Shown: positions 29,116-38,258, counted from the first letter of the stretch. The stretch is DNA of 64,000 nt from an uncultured Flavobacteriales bacterium (GCA_903935095.1 CAIZQH010000021.1:186001-250000); one strand, 5' to 3'. Notes: generated by a model not told the origin, from the sequence alone. Made by a program: numbers and translations.

Positions 29116-30969
29116 GTGAAAAACGCACTAATTTACACCTTATCATTGTTTTCAAGCACCATGTTGCTTGGACAAAAATCAGAACGCTTTATCCCAAAAG
29201 ATGCAGTGACCGTTTTTAGCATCAATAACATCAATTTATTGCAGAAAATCTCTATGGATGATTTGGTGCAATATGAATTCATGGAAGAAGTGCATCAAGA
29301 GTTATTCGATGGTTCAACTTCTGGTAAAACCTTGAAAGATGCAGGTATGGACTTCGATCAACGCTTGAATTTATTCTACGGAAAGTCTAACCAAAATGAA
29401 ATATCTGGTTTTACCTTCGGTGTTAAAAATCAGAATCAATTGTTTGAGGTCTTTGATGATTTTCAGAAGCTGGATATGAATTATCCGGGAGTTGAATTTT
29501 ACGGGTCCTTTTTCAATAACCTCATCATCAAAGGAAATACGGCCATTTTAATTCGCATCGAACCGACCATGTCTTACATCGATCAGATGACGGATTCCTT
29601 GTGGTACGCTCGAGGAAACGAAATGCCCTATGAGTTGTTTGATGAAATTCAAATCGACGAAGAAGAGATTCTAAACGAACAGGAGTTCACCAATGATCAA
29701 CCGGTAGAAGAAGCTGCTTATCCAGATGCGACAGAAAATCCAAACATTAAAAACTACTATGAATTAAGAGACAGCGTACAGACGATCCTTCAAGAAAGAG
29801 AATTGGAACGCTTGATGAAGGAATTATTTGAAGACGGGGTGAATTTATATTCACAAGATGCACGATTTGCCGGACAAATGACCCATGAAGCAATTGGAAC
29901 GTTCTATTTGGATAATTCAAGGAATTTTGAGAAATCTCAGGGACTTTGGTATTTTCAAACCGTTCTCCCATCCTTGTATCAGGACATTCAAGAATTGTAT
30001 ACAGGAAATGTGATTTTAGGTGATTTAATCCTAAAGGATAATATCGTTGAGTTTCAAGTAGAAGCAAATTACGGAAAGGAACTCGGTTCGATTTACAAAG
30101 AAATGAACGACTCAAAATTCGATAAAAATGTATTAAAGTACATTCCTCAATCCAGTACTGGCTATTTCACCTACAATGTCAATTTGCGTCAAGCGTATGA
30201 ACAAGCTTACAAGGTCATCATGCCCGTATTGAGTGATGAAAAGAATGCACAGATTTCCATGAACGTGCTTACCATAGAATTGCTCAATGAATTCATTAAC
30301 AAAGATGCTTTATTCGGCACCTACAAAGGAAGCATGTTTGGGACATTCAATGGAATCAAGAAAATTAAAACCAAGAAAATCGAATTCTACTACGATGAGG
30401 AGACCTTCGAATATGGTGAACGCGAAGCTGAAGCGGAAGAGGATATGCCGATTTTTACTGTTGGATTCTCTATTGATCGTTCTGATATTCCAGAGAAAGT
30501 GATGAAGCACATGAGTCGTTTGACCTCGAAATTTAAAAATTGTGGGGATTATTGGAAATTTGAAAATGCCATTTTAGATGCTGCTCCCATGTATTTTATC
30601 AACCGTAATGGATTGTTTATTTTAACCAGTGACGAGGATTTAGCAGTGAATCATTCCAATGGATATGGATCAGAATCCTTAACTAGAAAGGAACGAAAAG
30701 CTGCTAAGAAAAGTGGTTTCATGTATGGACACATTGATATTCAAGAAACCTTAAATCGTTTTCCAGTTGGCGTTCTCAATCCTAGACAAGAGGAGATTGT
30801 TAATTCGTTGAAAGGTAAATCAGGACAATTTGAGTTAAATTCAAGCAAAACAACAAGCGAGCAGACGAAATTTAATTTACAATATTCATTTGAAGGTGAT
30901 GAAACAACGGGTAAACACCTGTTGGATTTAATCAACTCCATTTACGTCGTGACAACTTTCAACCCTTAA
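29116..30969 (+). CDS. secreted protein of unknown function, DUF4836-like pattern
   Basis: The track starts at a TTG at 29110; the GTG at 29116 (KNALIYTLSLFSSTMLLGQ) gives a clean Sec signal peptide and 617 residues. The mature protein begins SERFIPKDAVTVFSINNINLLQK, resembling the opening of DUF4836 proteins, in which a PxDA strand is followed by a long helical/beta region. An acidic linker lies near residues 175-215. It ends 2 nt before the next gene, which has a related plan. No catalytic motif is visible. The family name is a tentative recollection. Confidence 0.7.
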   Translation: MKNALIYTLSLFSSTMLLGQKSERFIPKDAVTVFSINNINLLQKISMDDLVQYEFMEEVHQELFDGSTSGKTLKDAGMDFDQRLNLFYGKSNQNEISGFTFGVKNQNQLFEVFDDFQKLDMNYPGVEFYGSFFNNLIIKGNTAILIRIEPTMSYIDQMTDSLWYARGNEMPYELFDEIQIDEEEILNEQEFTNDQPVEEAAYPDATENPNIKNYYELRDSVQTILQERELERLMKELFEDGVNLYSQDARFAGQMTHEAIGTFYLDNSRNFEKSQGLWYFQTVLPSLYQDIQELYTGNVILGDLILKDNIVEFQVEANYGKELGSIYKEMNDSKFDKNVLKYIPQSSTGYFTYNVNLRQAYEQAYKVIMPVLSDEKNAQISMNVLTIELLNEFINKDALFGTYKGSMFGTFNGIKKIKTKKIEFYYDEETFEYGEREAEAEEDMPIFTVGFSIDRSDIPEKVMKHMSRLTSKFKNCGDYWKFENAILDAAPMYFINRNGLFILTSDEDLAVNHSNGYGSESLTRKERKAAKKSGFMYGHIDIQETLNRFPVGVLNPRQEEIVNSLKGKSGQFELNSSKTTSEQTKFNLQYSFEGDETTGKHLLDLINSIYVVTTFNP

Positions 30970-30971
30970 AC

Positions 30972-32300
30972 GTGTTTCGTAAAATAAGTACTTTACTTTT
31001 ACTTGCCGGTGCACTTGGATTGGTGCTGTTTTTGAAAAACATTCTTTTTCAAAAACCAATTCCACCTAGATTAATTGACCGACTTCCAACTGCAGATTTC
31101 ATCGCAACAGCAAACATCCTTGAATTAGCAAAGGAAACGAATGGCATGTTGCAGTACAATAAAATCTCTGCACGCGATTTCACTACCTATGAGTTCTTGC
31201 TAGGTCAAGGAAAAATGTATGGTATTGATCTCCAGCAAAACGTGTATCTTTTCGGAAACGAAGATGGCAACTGGGGTGCAATGGCCCGCTTGAGTGACAG
31301 TTCCAAAATCATGGGAGGCATTGAGCGTCTGAAAAAGTTTGTGGATATTTCTGATTCCACTTTTAATGACCAGAAATACTATTATAATTTAGAAGATAAG
31401 TCCTACCTGCATTATGGCGATGGCTACGTGTTTTTCTACAAAGGAAACGACTTTAAAACGGTTCTGGAACAAGTGATTAATGCTCGTCACTTGGGTGTGC
31501 ACAAAGATTGGAAACGTTTTTTAGCCCAGAAACAATTCAAGAATGAACATTTGGTGATTTATTCAAATTGGCCGAAATTGAAGTCACTTGGAATAGAAAC
31601 TGCGATGTTTGCACATGATAGTGATTCCTCTAGCTTCAAATTAAAAAGCTACTTAAAGAAAACCAAACCACTCTATTTCAAACAAAAAGAAAATGCTTTG
31701 AGTTATGCATCTTCATTCGGAACTCAGAGAATGATCGATGTCCATTTGGATATCGAGGAATTAAAAAAGAATAAGGAAGATTCCATGTATGTACAATTTT
31801 CTAAAATTGGAAAGCGTTTCGGTTTTCCAATCGCTGAATTCATTCAAGCGTGGACAGGAGACCTCTGTTTTATCGAAGGTGGGATGCAAAAGGTAAAGGA
31901 ACAGTACATTGAAACCGTGCTAGATGAGGATTTTAATGAACAAGAAATTTCTCGTGAAAAGGAAATCTTGATCCCAGCTTATTCCGCCATGATTTCCATG
32001 AATGAATATGGACAAAGATTCTTGAATAAACTCATGAAAAAAGGCATTCTTAGGAAAGAAGGAGAAGAATTTCGTTTCTTATTCTCTCCCTTGCTGAAAC
32101 TAAAAAAGAACGGGTCAATTTATCAATTTTATTCGGGTCCGTCGGCGCCAAAATTGTTGACGAGCACGAACAATCATGTTACATGGACAAATAAAGGGAC
32201 CAAGTACTTCTTTAGCATCGATTCCTTAACACGATATGAAGTTTTTGGGAGTTTACAGATACCAGTTCGTAGAATCTTTAGGCGAAATAAGTTGATTTAA
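30972..32300 (+). CDS. membrane-anchored protein of unknown function, related in plan to upstream gene
   Basis: The 442-residue protein starts at GTG 2 nt after the previous stop. Residues 5-25 form a transmembrane or uncleaved signal segment with no lipobox. The following LIDRLPTADFIATANILELAKE parallels the IPKDAVTVFSINNINLLQK opening of the upstream protein, and GIDLQQNVYLFGNEDGNWG parallels its DFDQRLNLFYGK segment. This suggests distant paralogy. Its stop overlaps the dusB stop by 4 nt. Function unknown. Confidence 0.7.
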   Translation: MFRKISTLLLLAGALGLVLFLKNILFQKPIPPRLIDRLPTADFIATANILELAKETNGMLQYNKISARDFTTYEFLLGQGKMYGIDLQQNVYLFGNEDGNWGAMARLSDSSKIMGGIERLKKFVDISDSTFNDQKYYYNLEDKSYLHYGDGYVFFYKGNDFKTVLEQVINARHLGVHKDWKRFLAQKQFKNEHLVIYSNWPKLKSLGIETAMFAHDSDSSSFKLKSYLKKTKPLYFKQKENALSYASSFGTQRMIDVHLDIEELKKNKEDSMYVQFSKIGKRFGFPIAEFIQAWTGDLCFIEGGMQKVKEQYIETVLDEDFNEQEISREKEILIPAYSAMISMNEYGQRFLNKLMKKGILRKEGEEFRFLFSPLLKLKKNGSIYQFYSGPSAPKLLTSTNNHVTWTNKGTKYFFSIDSLTRYEVFGSLQIPVRRIFRRNKLI

Positions 32301-33304
32301 AGTTCATTCGCATGAGCGAATTGAAACTCGTCTGCATGTTGTTCGATGTAACGCAGAATTTCCATGATTTCATCCACATTGAAACTAGAGACCAGTTTTG
32401 TTCGGTATTCCTTGAAATGTGAAATTCCCTTGAAATAATTCGTATAATGACGTTTCATTTCATTGATGCCCAATTGCATGCCTTTCCACTGAATGCTCAT
32501 TTCCAAGTGATCTCTGCACGCTTGAACACGGTCTTGAATGCTTGGGGATTCCAAATGAGTTCCCGTCGCCATGAAATGTTTGATTTCATTGAATACCCAA
32601 GGATACCCAATGCTGGCACGACCAATCATTACCCCATCAACGCCATATCGATTTTTGTATTCAAGCGCTTTTTCGGGTGAATTAATGTCGCCATTTCCAA
32701 ATACAGGAATACGCATTCGTGAATTATTTTTCACTTCCCCAATTAAGGTCCAGTCTGCATCTCCTTTGTACATTTGCTTGCGTGTACGTCCGTGAATAGA
32801 AATCGCTTCAATTCCGATGTCCTGCAATCTTTCTGCGGTTTCCACCACAAATTTTGTATCATCATCCCAGCCTAAGCGCGTTTTTACCGTAACAGGAAGT
32901 TTCGTTGCTTTCACAATCGCTTCGGTCATGCGCACCATTTTCGGGATGTCTTGTAAGAGTCCGGCACCAGCACCCTTACAGGCCACTTTCTTCACTGGAC
33001 AACCATAGTTAATGTCCAATAAATCAGGATTTACTTGATCAATGATTTCAGCACATTGAATCATGCTTTCGATATCCGAACCAAAGATTTGAATCCCGAT
33101 TGGACGTTCGTATTCAAAAATATCTAATTTTTGAACGCTTTTAGCCGCATCTCGTATAAGTCCTTCCGAAGAAATAAATTCCGTATACATTAAATCAGCA
33201 CCGTGTTTTTTACACAAGGCACGAAACGGCGGATCACTCACATCCTCCATTGGAGCAAGTAGCAACGGGAAATCCCCTAATTCAATATCGCGAATTTTAA
33301 CCAT
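32297..33304 (-). CDS. dusB: tRNA-dihydrouridine synthase B
   Basis: Dus enzymes reduce specific tRNA uridines to dihydrouridine with FMN and NADPH. The 335-residue protein is a TIM barrel starting FPLLLAPMEDVSDPPFRALC, with the catalytic Cys in DINYGCPVKKV, the FMN-binding KTRLGWDD and HGRTRKQMYKG motifs, and VFGNGDI. The C-terminal helical domain follows. It best fits the DusB subgroup. It shares one base with the manC stop and ends convergent on the upstream unknown gene. Confidence 0.92.
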   Translation of the reverse strand: MVKIRDIELGDFPLLLAPMEDVSDPPFRALCKKHGADLMYTEFISSEGLIRDAAKSVQKLDIFEYERPIGIQIFGSDIESMIQCAEIIDQVNPDLLDINYGCPVKKVACKGAGAGLLQDIPKMVRMTEAIVKATKLPVTVKTRLGWDDDTKFVVETAERLQDIGIEAISIHGRTRKQMYKGDADWTLIGEVKNNSRMRIPVFGNGDINSPEKALEYKNRYGVDGVMIGRASIGYPWVFNEIKHFMATGTHLESPSIQDRVQACRDHLEMSIQWKGMQLGINEMKRHYTNYFKGISHFKEYRTKLVSSFNVDEIMEILRYIEQHADEFQFAHANEL

Positions 33305-34395
33305 TACTTTTGAAAATATTCAGGACGATTGGTTTCAAGTACTTTGAGGTAGTTTTTAAGTTGTTGCTCGTTGGAAGATTTCAGAATCATCAGCATATGC
33401 TCCGATTCAACAACGATGTAATCGTTTAATCCATCTAACAATACCAATTTGTCTTTCGGTACATTTACCAAACAATTACTTGAATCAAAGGCAAAAACAT
33501 TATCGCCAATGATGGAATTTTCTTCGTTATCCTTCGGAAGGTGTTCTGTTAAACTTCCCCACGTGCCAAGGTCACTCCAGTCGAAATCAGAAAGCACGAC
33601 AGAAACATTTTTTGCATGTTCCATCACTGCAAAATCAATGGAAATATCTTCACATTGATCAAACGCTTGATATAAGAAGTCCGTTTCTTTTGTTGTTCCA
33701 TAAGCAGATGTATCCGACATGAAAATCTCATACAGCATTGGTTGGAATTGGTGCAAGGCATCCAGGATGACGTCCGCACGCCAAATAAAAATTCCCGCGT
33801 TCCAATAAAAATTCTTTGCGTCCAAAAATTGCTGTGCCGTTTCAATATTTGGTTTCTCGCGAAATTGAATCACTTTGGTCGCTTGTCCTTTCTGCACTCC
33901 GCTGCTTAAGTCAAATTCGATGTAGCCATAACCAGTATCGGGGCGACTAGGCTCGATTCCAAGGGTAACCAAGTGTTTGTTATCATTAGCAACCGAAATG
34001 GCTGTTGTAATAATTTCTTGAAACCGCGTTTCGTTCACGATGAGGTGATCGGAGGGAGAGATAATCAAGGTTGCTTCTGGATTACTTGCATAAATTTTAG
34101 CAGCTGCATAAGCGATGCAAGGCGCTGTGTTTTTACGCATCGGTTCGCACAAGATTTGCTCAAAGCTTAATTCAGGAAGTTGTTCCTTAACTAGTTCACG
34201 GTAAGAGGTGTTTGTCAGTATGTAAATGTGTTCTGTTGGTACAGATTTCTGCATGCGTTCGAAGGTTAAGCGAAGCAAAGACTTTCCAATACCAAGTACA
34301 TCGAGGAATTGTTTTGGTTTTTGAGGTGTGGACATTGGCCAAAAACGGCTACCAACTCCTCCTGCCATAATTAATCCGTAATTATTTGTGCTCAT
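33304..34395 (-). CDS. manC: mannose-1-phosphate guanylyltransferase
   Basis: This enzyme makes GDP-mannose from mannose-1-phosphate and GTP for polysaccharide and LPS synthesis. The track's first codon is TTG; the ATG at 34395 gives MSTNNYGLIMAGGVGSRFWP, the nucleotidyltransferase glycine-rich loop with TPQKPKQF. Later motifs are IISPSDHLI, GYGYIEF, FREKP and FYWNAGIFIW. The 363-residue length shows the single-domain form without the C-terminal mannose-6-phosphate isomerase of bifunctional enzymes. It overlaps the SprT-like gene by 14 nt. Confidence 0.92.
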   Translation of the reverse strand: MSTNNYGLIMAGGVGSRFWPMSTPQKPKQFLDVLGIGKSLLRLTFERMQKSVPTEHIYILTNTSYRELVKEQLPELSFEQILCEPMRKNTAPCIAYAAAKIYASNPEATLIISPSDHLIVNETRFQEIITTAISVANDNKHLVTLGIEPSRPDTGYGYIEFDLSSGVQKGQATKVIQFREKPNIETAQQFLDAKNFYWNAGIFIWRADVILDALHQFQPMLYEIFMSDTSAYGTTKETDFLYQAFDQCEDISIDFAVMEHAKNVSVVLSDFDWSDLGTWGSLTEHLPKDNEENSIIGDNVFAFDSSNCLVNVPKDKLVLLDGLNDYIVVESEHMLMILKSSNEQQLKNYLKVLETNRPEYFQK

Positions 34396-35014
34396 ATTTT
34401 TCAATTAGTTCAACGGTTGCCAATGCATGCACTAAATAAGGTTTCCCCGTTTTTAATTCGGTACAAAGATAGCGACTTCTGCGTAGTAAGCCTTTCTCGA
34501 ATGCTTTTCCATGTAAATGAAACATGCTTTTGTGTGGAATTTCTTCCAAGGTTGTTCCAGGTGACTTGTCGTAAAGTTTCAATGTGCGACTCAATTGGAT
34601 GTCTGTACATGAAGACGCTTTTGTATTAGTGAAGTTCTTCCAAAGAGCTTTTTCCACATCTATTGGCAGTTTTTTGCTCACCAAAATAGGTTCCATTAAG
34701 CGTCGATAAGCTTGCTTCCATTCGATCCCGTGCGCCTGAATACGCATTCCATAGTCTCGAAAAGCCTCCAAATGAGCAAGTTCATGAATTGCAGTTACTA
34801 GAAATGAGAATTTATTCAAATCACCATTAACCGTAATCGTTGGTTTTTCTTCACCTGATTTCACTCGGAAGTCCCCAAGTTTGGTGCTTCTTCCCGGCAC
34901 AATTTTAAACTTTACTTTCGCTGAAAGGATTAAATCGGTCAAGTATTCCGTAAACGCCTCTGGAGCGAAACGATGAAGCGTTTCAATAAATTGTTCTCGT
35001 TTAGAATTAGACAC
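34382..35014 (-). CDS. SprT-like zinc metallopeptidase domain protein
   Basis: The product has the HExxH zinc motif as HELAHLEAF near residue 85 of the chosen frame, preceded by ITVNGDLNKFSFLVTAI and followed by AHGIEWKQAYRRLM, which may carry the third ligand. This is the SprT-like pattern. The track starts at TTG 35032, but a perfect -7 element (TAACTTTG) overlaps that region, so the GTG at 35014 (MSNSKREQF) is preferred, giving 210 residues. Relatives include the DNA-protein-crosslink protease Spartan, but the bacterial role is not established. It overlaps manC. Confidence 0.82.
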   Translation of the reverse strand: MSNSKREQFIETLHRFAPEAFTEYLTDLILSAKVKFKIVPGRSTKLGDFRVKSGEEKPTITVNGDLNKFSFLVTAIHELAHLEAFRDYGMRIQAHGIEWKQAYRRLMEPILVSKKLPIDVEKALWKNFTNTKASSCTDIQLSRTLKLYDKSPGTTLEEIPHKSMFHLHGKAFEKGLLRRSRYLCTELKTGKPYLVHALATVELIEKYEHK

Positions 35015-35017
35015 GAA

Positions 35018-35025
35018 CAAAGTTA
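35018..35025 (-). promoter_or_regulatory. -7 element just before the SprT-like gene
   Basis: TAACTTTG on the minus strand is a perfect TAnnTTTG with only 3 nt to the candidate GTG at 35014. A TTTG occurs 15 nt upstream, which is short of the usual 19. Confidence 0.4.
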
Positions 35026-35086
35026 AAAACAAAATGAACGCAAAATCACCTCACATCCGCATAGAAAATATCCTTAACTTAGCTTC

Positions 35087-35830
35087 GTGAAATATTTGCA
35101 AAATATAGGGAAGTACACATTGATGTTGACCATGGTTTTTACTAAGCCTAAGAAATGGAAAATATTTTTTACGCGCTTAGTGAATGAGCTAGACAATATC
35201 GGTATTAGTTCTCTGCCAATTGTTGGATTGATGTCCACCTTTATTGGAGGAGTAATCGCCTTGCAAACCGCTTCTAGCATGTCTAACCCACTTTTGCCTA
35301 AATATACCGTAGGATACATCACGCAATCAAGTACGATTTTAGAATTTTCACCAACAATTATTTCCTTGATTCTTGCTGGGAAGGTAGGTTCGAATGTCGC
35401 TTCTGAAATTGGCACCATGCGTGTGACTGAACAAATAGACGCCTTAGAAATAATGGGAGTGAATTCCTTGAATCACTTGGTGTTACCGAAAATCATTGCC
35501 GCAATTTTATTTTTTCCAGTGCTCATCATTTTTTCCATGACCTTAAGTATGATGGGTGGATGGATGGCCTTGATGATTACTAATTTAACCACAACCGAAA
35601 CGTATGTGTTAGGTTTGCGCGCATTTTTTAATCCGTTTCACATTACCTATGCCTTAACAAAAACAGTAGTATTTGGATTTTTAATTGTTTCTGTTTCTTC
35701 TTTCTACGGATATTATGTGAAAGGAGGTTCGATCAATGTGGGGCAAGCTTCGACTCAAGCTGTTGTTAGTAGCAGCATTGCTATTTTAGTGGCGAACTTA
35801 ATTCTTACACAATTATTGTTGTTGTCATGA
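35087..35830 (+). CDS. mlaE: MlaE-family lipid ABC transporter permease
   Basis: MlaE is the permease of MCE-type phospholipid transporters that keep the outer membrane asymmetric. The 247-residue protein has five to six hydrophobic segments and the family motifs GLMSTFIGGVIALQTA, ILAGKVGSNVASEIGTMRVTEQIDALEIMG and GFLIVSVSSFYGYYVKGG. It starts at GTG, just 4 nt after a -7-like TAACTTAG. The stop overlaps the ATPase start as ATGA. No MCE (MlaD) substrate-binding gene follows, so it must be encoded elsewhere if the system is complete. Confidence 0.92.
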   Translation: MKYLQNIGKYTLMLTMVFTKPKKWKIFFTRLVNELDNIGISSLPIVGLMSTFIGGVIALQTASSMSNPLLPKYTVGYITQSSTILEFSPTIISLILAGKVGSNVASEIGTMRVTEQIDALEIMGVNSLNHLVLPKIIAAILFFPVLIIFSMTLSMMGGWMALMITNLTTTETYVLGLRAFFNPFHITYALTKTVVFGFLIVSVSSFYGYYVKGGSINVGQASTQAVVSSSIAILVANLILTQLLLLS

Positions 35831-36594
35831 TTGAGGTAAGAAATGTCAATAAATCTTTCAATGGACAACAAGTTTTGTTCGACATCAACCATCAATTTGA
35901 AACGGGTAAAGTTAATTTGATCATTGGTCAATCCGGTCAAGGGAAATCCGTTTTAGCAAAATGCATTGTTGGTTTATATGAAGTAGATGAAGGACAAATC
36001 ATTTTTGATGGACGGAATTTTACGGATATGGAGCGATTTGAACGCAGTCAAATTCGTGAAGAAATCGGAATGTTGTTTCAAGGTGTGGCATTGTTTGATT
36101 CCCTAAGTGTTGAAGAAAACGTTATGTTTCCATTGACCATGTTTACTAAGATGACCAAAGGAGAAATGCAAAAGCGTGTCGACTTTTGCTTAGATCGCGT
36201 TAATTTAGCAGGACGCAACAAATTACTCCCGGCGGAGTGCAGTGGTGGAATGCAAAAACGTATTGGAATTGCGCGTGCTATTTCCATGAATCCAAAGTAC
36301 TTATTCTGCGACGAACCAAATTCTGGATTGGATCCAAGAACATCTATTGTTATCGATGGACTCATCAAAGACATTACCGCTGAATTCAACATGACCACCG
36401 TTGTGATTACGCATGACATGAATAGTGTGATAGAAATCGGTCAAAACATCTTATTCATCTATCAAGGAAAGAAATGGTGGAGCGGGAATAAAGATTCCAT
36501 TATCACCACAGATAATCCCGAGATACTCAATTTCGTTTATGCATCCGAATTCATGAAGGAAATTAGATCCGCTATGCAGGAAAAAAGAACATAA
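35827..36594 (+). CDS. mlaF: MlaF-family ABC transporter ATP-binding protein
   Basis: This is the ATPase partner of MlaE. The 255-residue protein has Walker A GQSGQGKS near residue 35, the signature CSGGMQKRIGIARA near residue 138, Walker B YLFCDEPNSGLDP and the switch His in VVITHDMNS. The signature begins CSGG rather than LSGG. The ATGA overlap with mlaE implies translational coupling. Confidence 0.93.
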   Translation: MIEVRNVNKSFNGQQVLFDINHQFETGKVNLIIGQSGQGKSVLAKCIVGLYEVDEGQIIFDGRNFTDMERFERSQIREEIGMLFQGVALFDSLSVEENVMFPLTMFTKMTKGEMQKRVDFCLDRVNLAGRNKLLPAECSGGMQKRIGIARAISMNPKYLFCDEPNSGLDPRTSIVIDGLIKDITAEFNMTTVVITHDMNSVIEIGQNILFIYQGKKWWSGNKDSIITTDNPEILNFVYASEFMKEIRSAMQEKRT

Positions 36595-36630
36595 TTTTTA
36601 CCTGAAACTTTCTTTTTAAAAAATTAGCTT

Positions 36631-36638
36631 TATCTTTG
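36631..36638 (+). promoter_or_regulatory. -7 element of the tRNA-Leu transcript
   Basis: TATCTTTG, followed by CAACCC, is a perfect TAnnTTTG about 62 nt upstream of the mature tRNA. The -33 region is only a partial match (CTTTC about 18 nt upstream). Confidence 0.65.
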
Positions 36639-36700
36639 CAACCCAATACAAATGAAATGTTGTAGGGCACGGAAATACGATTCCGATGTTTTGATTGATT

Positions 36701-36782
36701 GCGGATGTGGTGAAATTGGTAGACACGCCAGACTTAGGATCTGGTGCCGAGAGGTATGCGGGTTCGAGTCCCTCCATCCGCA
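36701..36782 (+). tRNA. tRNA-Leu (anticodon UAG)
   Basis: All arms fold: acceptor GCGGATG with CATCCGC, anticodon stem CCAGA/TCTGG around CTTAGGA (anticodon TAG at 36735-36737), a long class II variable arm TGCCGAGAGGTATGC, and T-arm GGGTTCGAGTCCC. The discriminator is A, as usual for tRNA-Leu. No CCA is encoded. A roughly 60-nt 5' leader containing a small CGGAA/TTCCG hairpin would be removed by RNase P. Confidence 0.97.
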
Positions 36783-36784
36783 CG

Positions 36785-36818
36785 AAAGGTCTCGTTGATT
36801 AACGAGGCCTTTTTTTTT
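36785..36818 (+). terminator. intrinsic terminator after tRNA-Leu
   Basis: AAAGGTCTCGTT and AACGAGGCCTTT pair around GATT with one G-U pair, followed by T9. It lies between the tRNA and tig, with only 28 nt from the end of the T tract to the tig ATG. Confidence 0.9.
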
Positions 36819-36846
36819 AACGTAAATTGAAAAAAAACACAATAAA

Positions 36847-38199
36847 ATGAACATTACTCGTCAAGAAATAGACGCACAGAATGCTGTACTGAAAGTGAAC
36901 ATTATTCCATCAGATTATGAAGGAAAAGTGAAAGCTTCATTGGAGAAATATAGAAAAACAGCAAAAATCCCTGGTTTTCGTCCCGGAAACATTCCAATGG
37001 CACTCATTCAAAAGCAAGTTGGAAGATCTGTTTTAGCAGAAGAGTTAAATAAATTGACAAACGACGCTTTATACAGATATATACTAGATGAGAAATTAGA
37101 CATTCTTGGAAACCCAATCCCAAAAGCGGATGAAGGAATGACTGGAAGTTTTGAAAAACCGGAAAACTTCGAATTTTCTTTCGAAATCGGTTATAGTCCT
37201 TCCTTTCAATTACCCATCAACGAAAAATCGAAGTTTGATTATGCTACCGTTAAAATCGATAAAGAATTAATCAATAAACAAGTAGATGACTTACGTCGAC
37301 GCTATGGTAAATTGGTTTCCTCTGATACTATTGGTGATAAGGACATGGTTATGGGTAAATTCGAGGAAAAAGATGCAGATGGATCTGTGAAAACAGATGG
37401 TATCAGTCATTCCTCCACTATATCCATGGAGTTTCTTGAAAACAATGCTGGAATCAAGGCCTTAAAAGGAAAAAAAGTAAACGAAATCGTTGACTTAGAT
37501 CCGAAACTCGTTTCTAAAGACGACAAAGATTGCGCTGCACTTTTAGGAATAACAGAAGAGCAAATCACCGGACTAAGCTCCAACTTTCAATTTACAATTT
37601 CAGATGTGAAACGCATGGAAATGGCTGACTTAAACGAAGATTTATATACAAAGCTATTCGCAGAGGAAGTGAAAACGGAAGAAGAACTTCATGCGCGCAT
37701 TTCCTTGGACTTAACCCGCATGTTTGCGGAAGATACTGACCGTATTTTCACGAGAAATGTTTACAATCATTTGGTGAACGAAACAAAAATGATTTTTCCG
37801 GAAACCTTCTTGAAAAGATGGATTCTAGTATCGTCTGAAAAGCCAGTAACGGAAGATGAAATTGCATCTGAATTTGATGCATACTTGAAAACCTTGAAAT
37901 GGCAATTAATTCAAACAAGAATCTTTAAAGACAACAACATCCAATTGACGAATCAAGAGGTTATGGATTACACAAAAGGATTATTGGTGGGAAATTATGC
38001 ACAATACGGTTTGCCAGCACCGGATGATCAAGAATTGGCCGAAACGGCGGCTCGTTTGTTGCAAAATAAAGAACAAGCAAACGGAATCTACGATCGATTG
38101 GCAGAACAAAAACTGACAGAATTCTTTAAATCAGCCGTGAATTTGGTGAAAAAAGAAGTGAAATACGATGACTTCATTAAATTGGCTTCTGCGCAATAA
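36847..38199 (+). CDS. tig: trigger factor
   Basis: Trigger factor binds ribosomal L23 and shields nascent chains. The 450-residue protein has the N-terminal ribosome-binding domain with the signature KIPGFRPGNIPM near residue 40, equivalent to GFRxGKxP. The C-terminal chaperone domain is helical and recognisable. The middle, where the FKBP-type prolyl isomerase domain should lie, is poorly conserved by eye, so isomerase activity is doubtful. No good promoter is visible in the short gap after the tRNA terminator, so partial readthrough from the tRNA promoter is possible. Confidence 0.92.
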   Translation: MNITRQEIDAQNAVLKVNIIPSDYEGKVKASLEKYRKTAKIPGFRPGNIPMALIQKQVGRSVLAEELNKLTNDALYRYILDEKLDILGNPIPKADEGMTGSFEKPENFEFSFEIGYSPSFQLPINEKSKFDYATVKIDKELINKQVDDLRRRYGKLVSSDTIGDKDMVMGKFEEKDADGSVKTDGISHSSTISMEFLENNAGIKALKGKKVNEIVDLDPKLVSKDDKDCAALLGITEEQITGLSSNFQFTISDVKRMEMADLNEDLYTKLFAEEVKTEEELHARISLDLTRMFAEDTDRIFTRNVYNHLVNETKMIFPETFLKRWILVSSEKPVTEDEIASEFDAYLKTLKWQLIQTRIFKDNNIQLTNQEVMDYTKGLLVGNYAQYGLPAPDDQELAETAARLLQNKEQANGIYDRLAEQKLTEFFKSAVNLVKKEVKYDDFIKLASAQ

Positions 38200-38220
38200 A
38201 TGAACATCAAATCAAATTGG

Positions 38221-38258
38221 AAATAAAAAAGGGTTGCATAGTCAACCCTTTTTTATTT
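38221..38258. terminator. bidirectional terminator between tig and oxyR
   Basis: AAATAAAAAAGGGTTG and CAACCCTTTTTTATTT form a perfect 16-base inverted repeat around CATAGT, with T tracts on both strands. It serves both convergent genes, and its right arm contains the oxyR stop codon. Confidence 0.93.
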
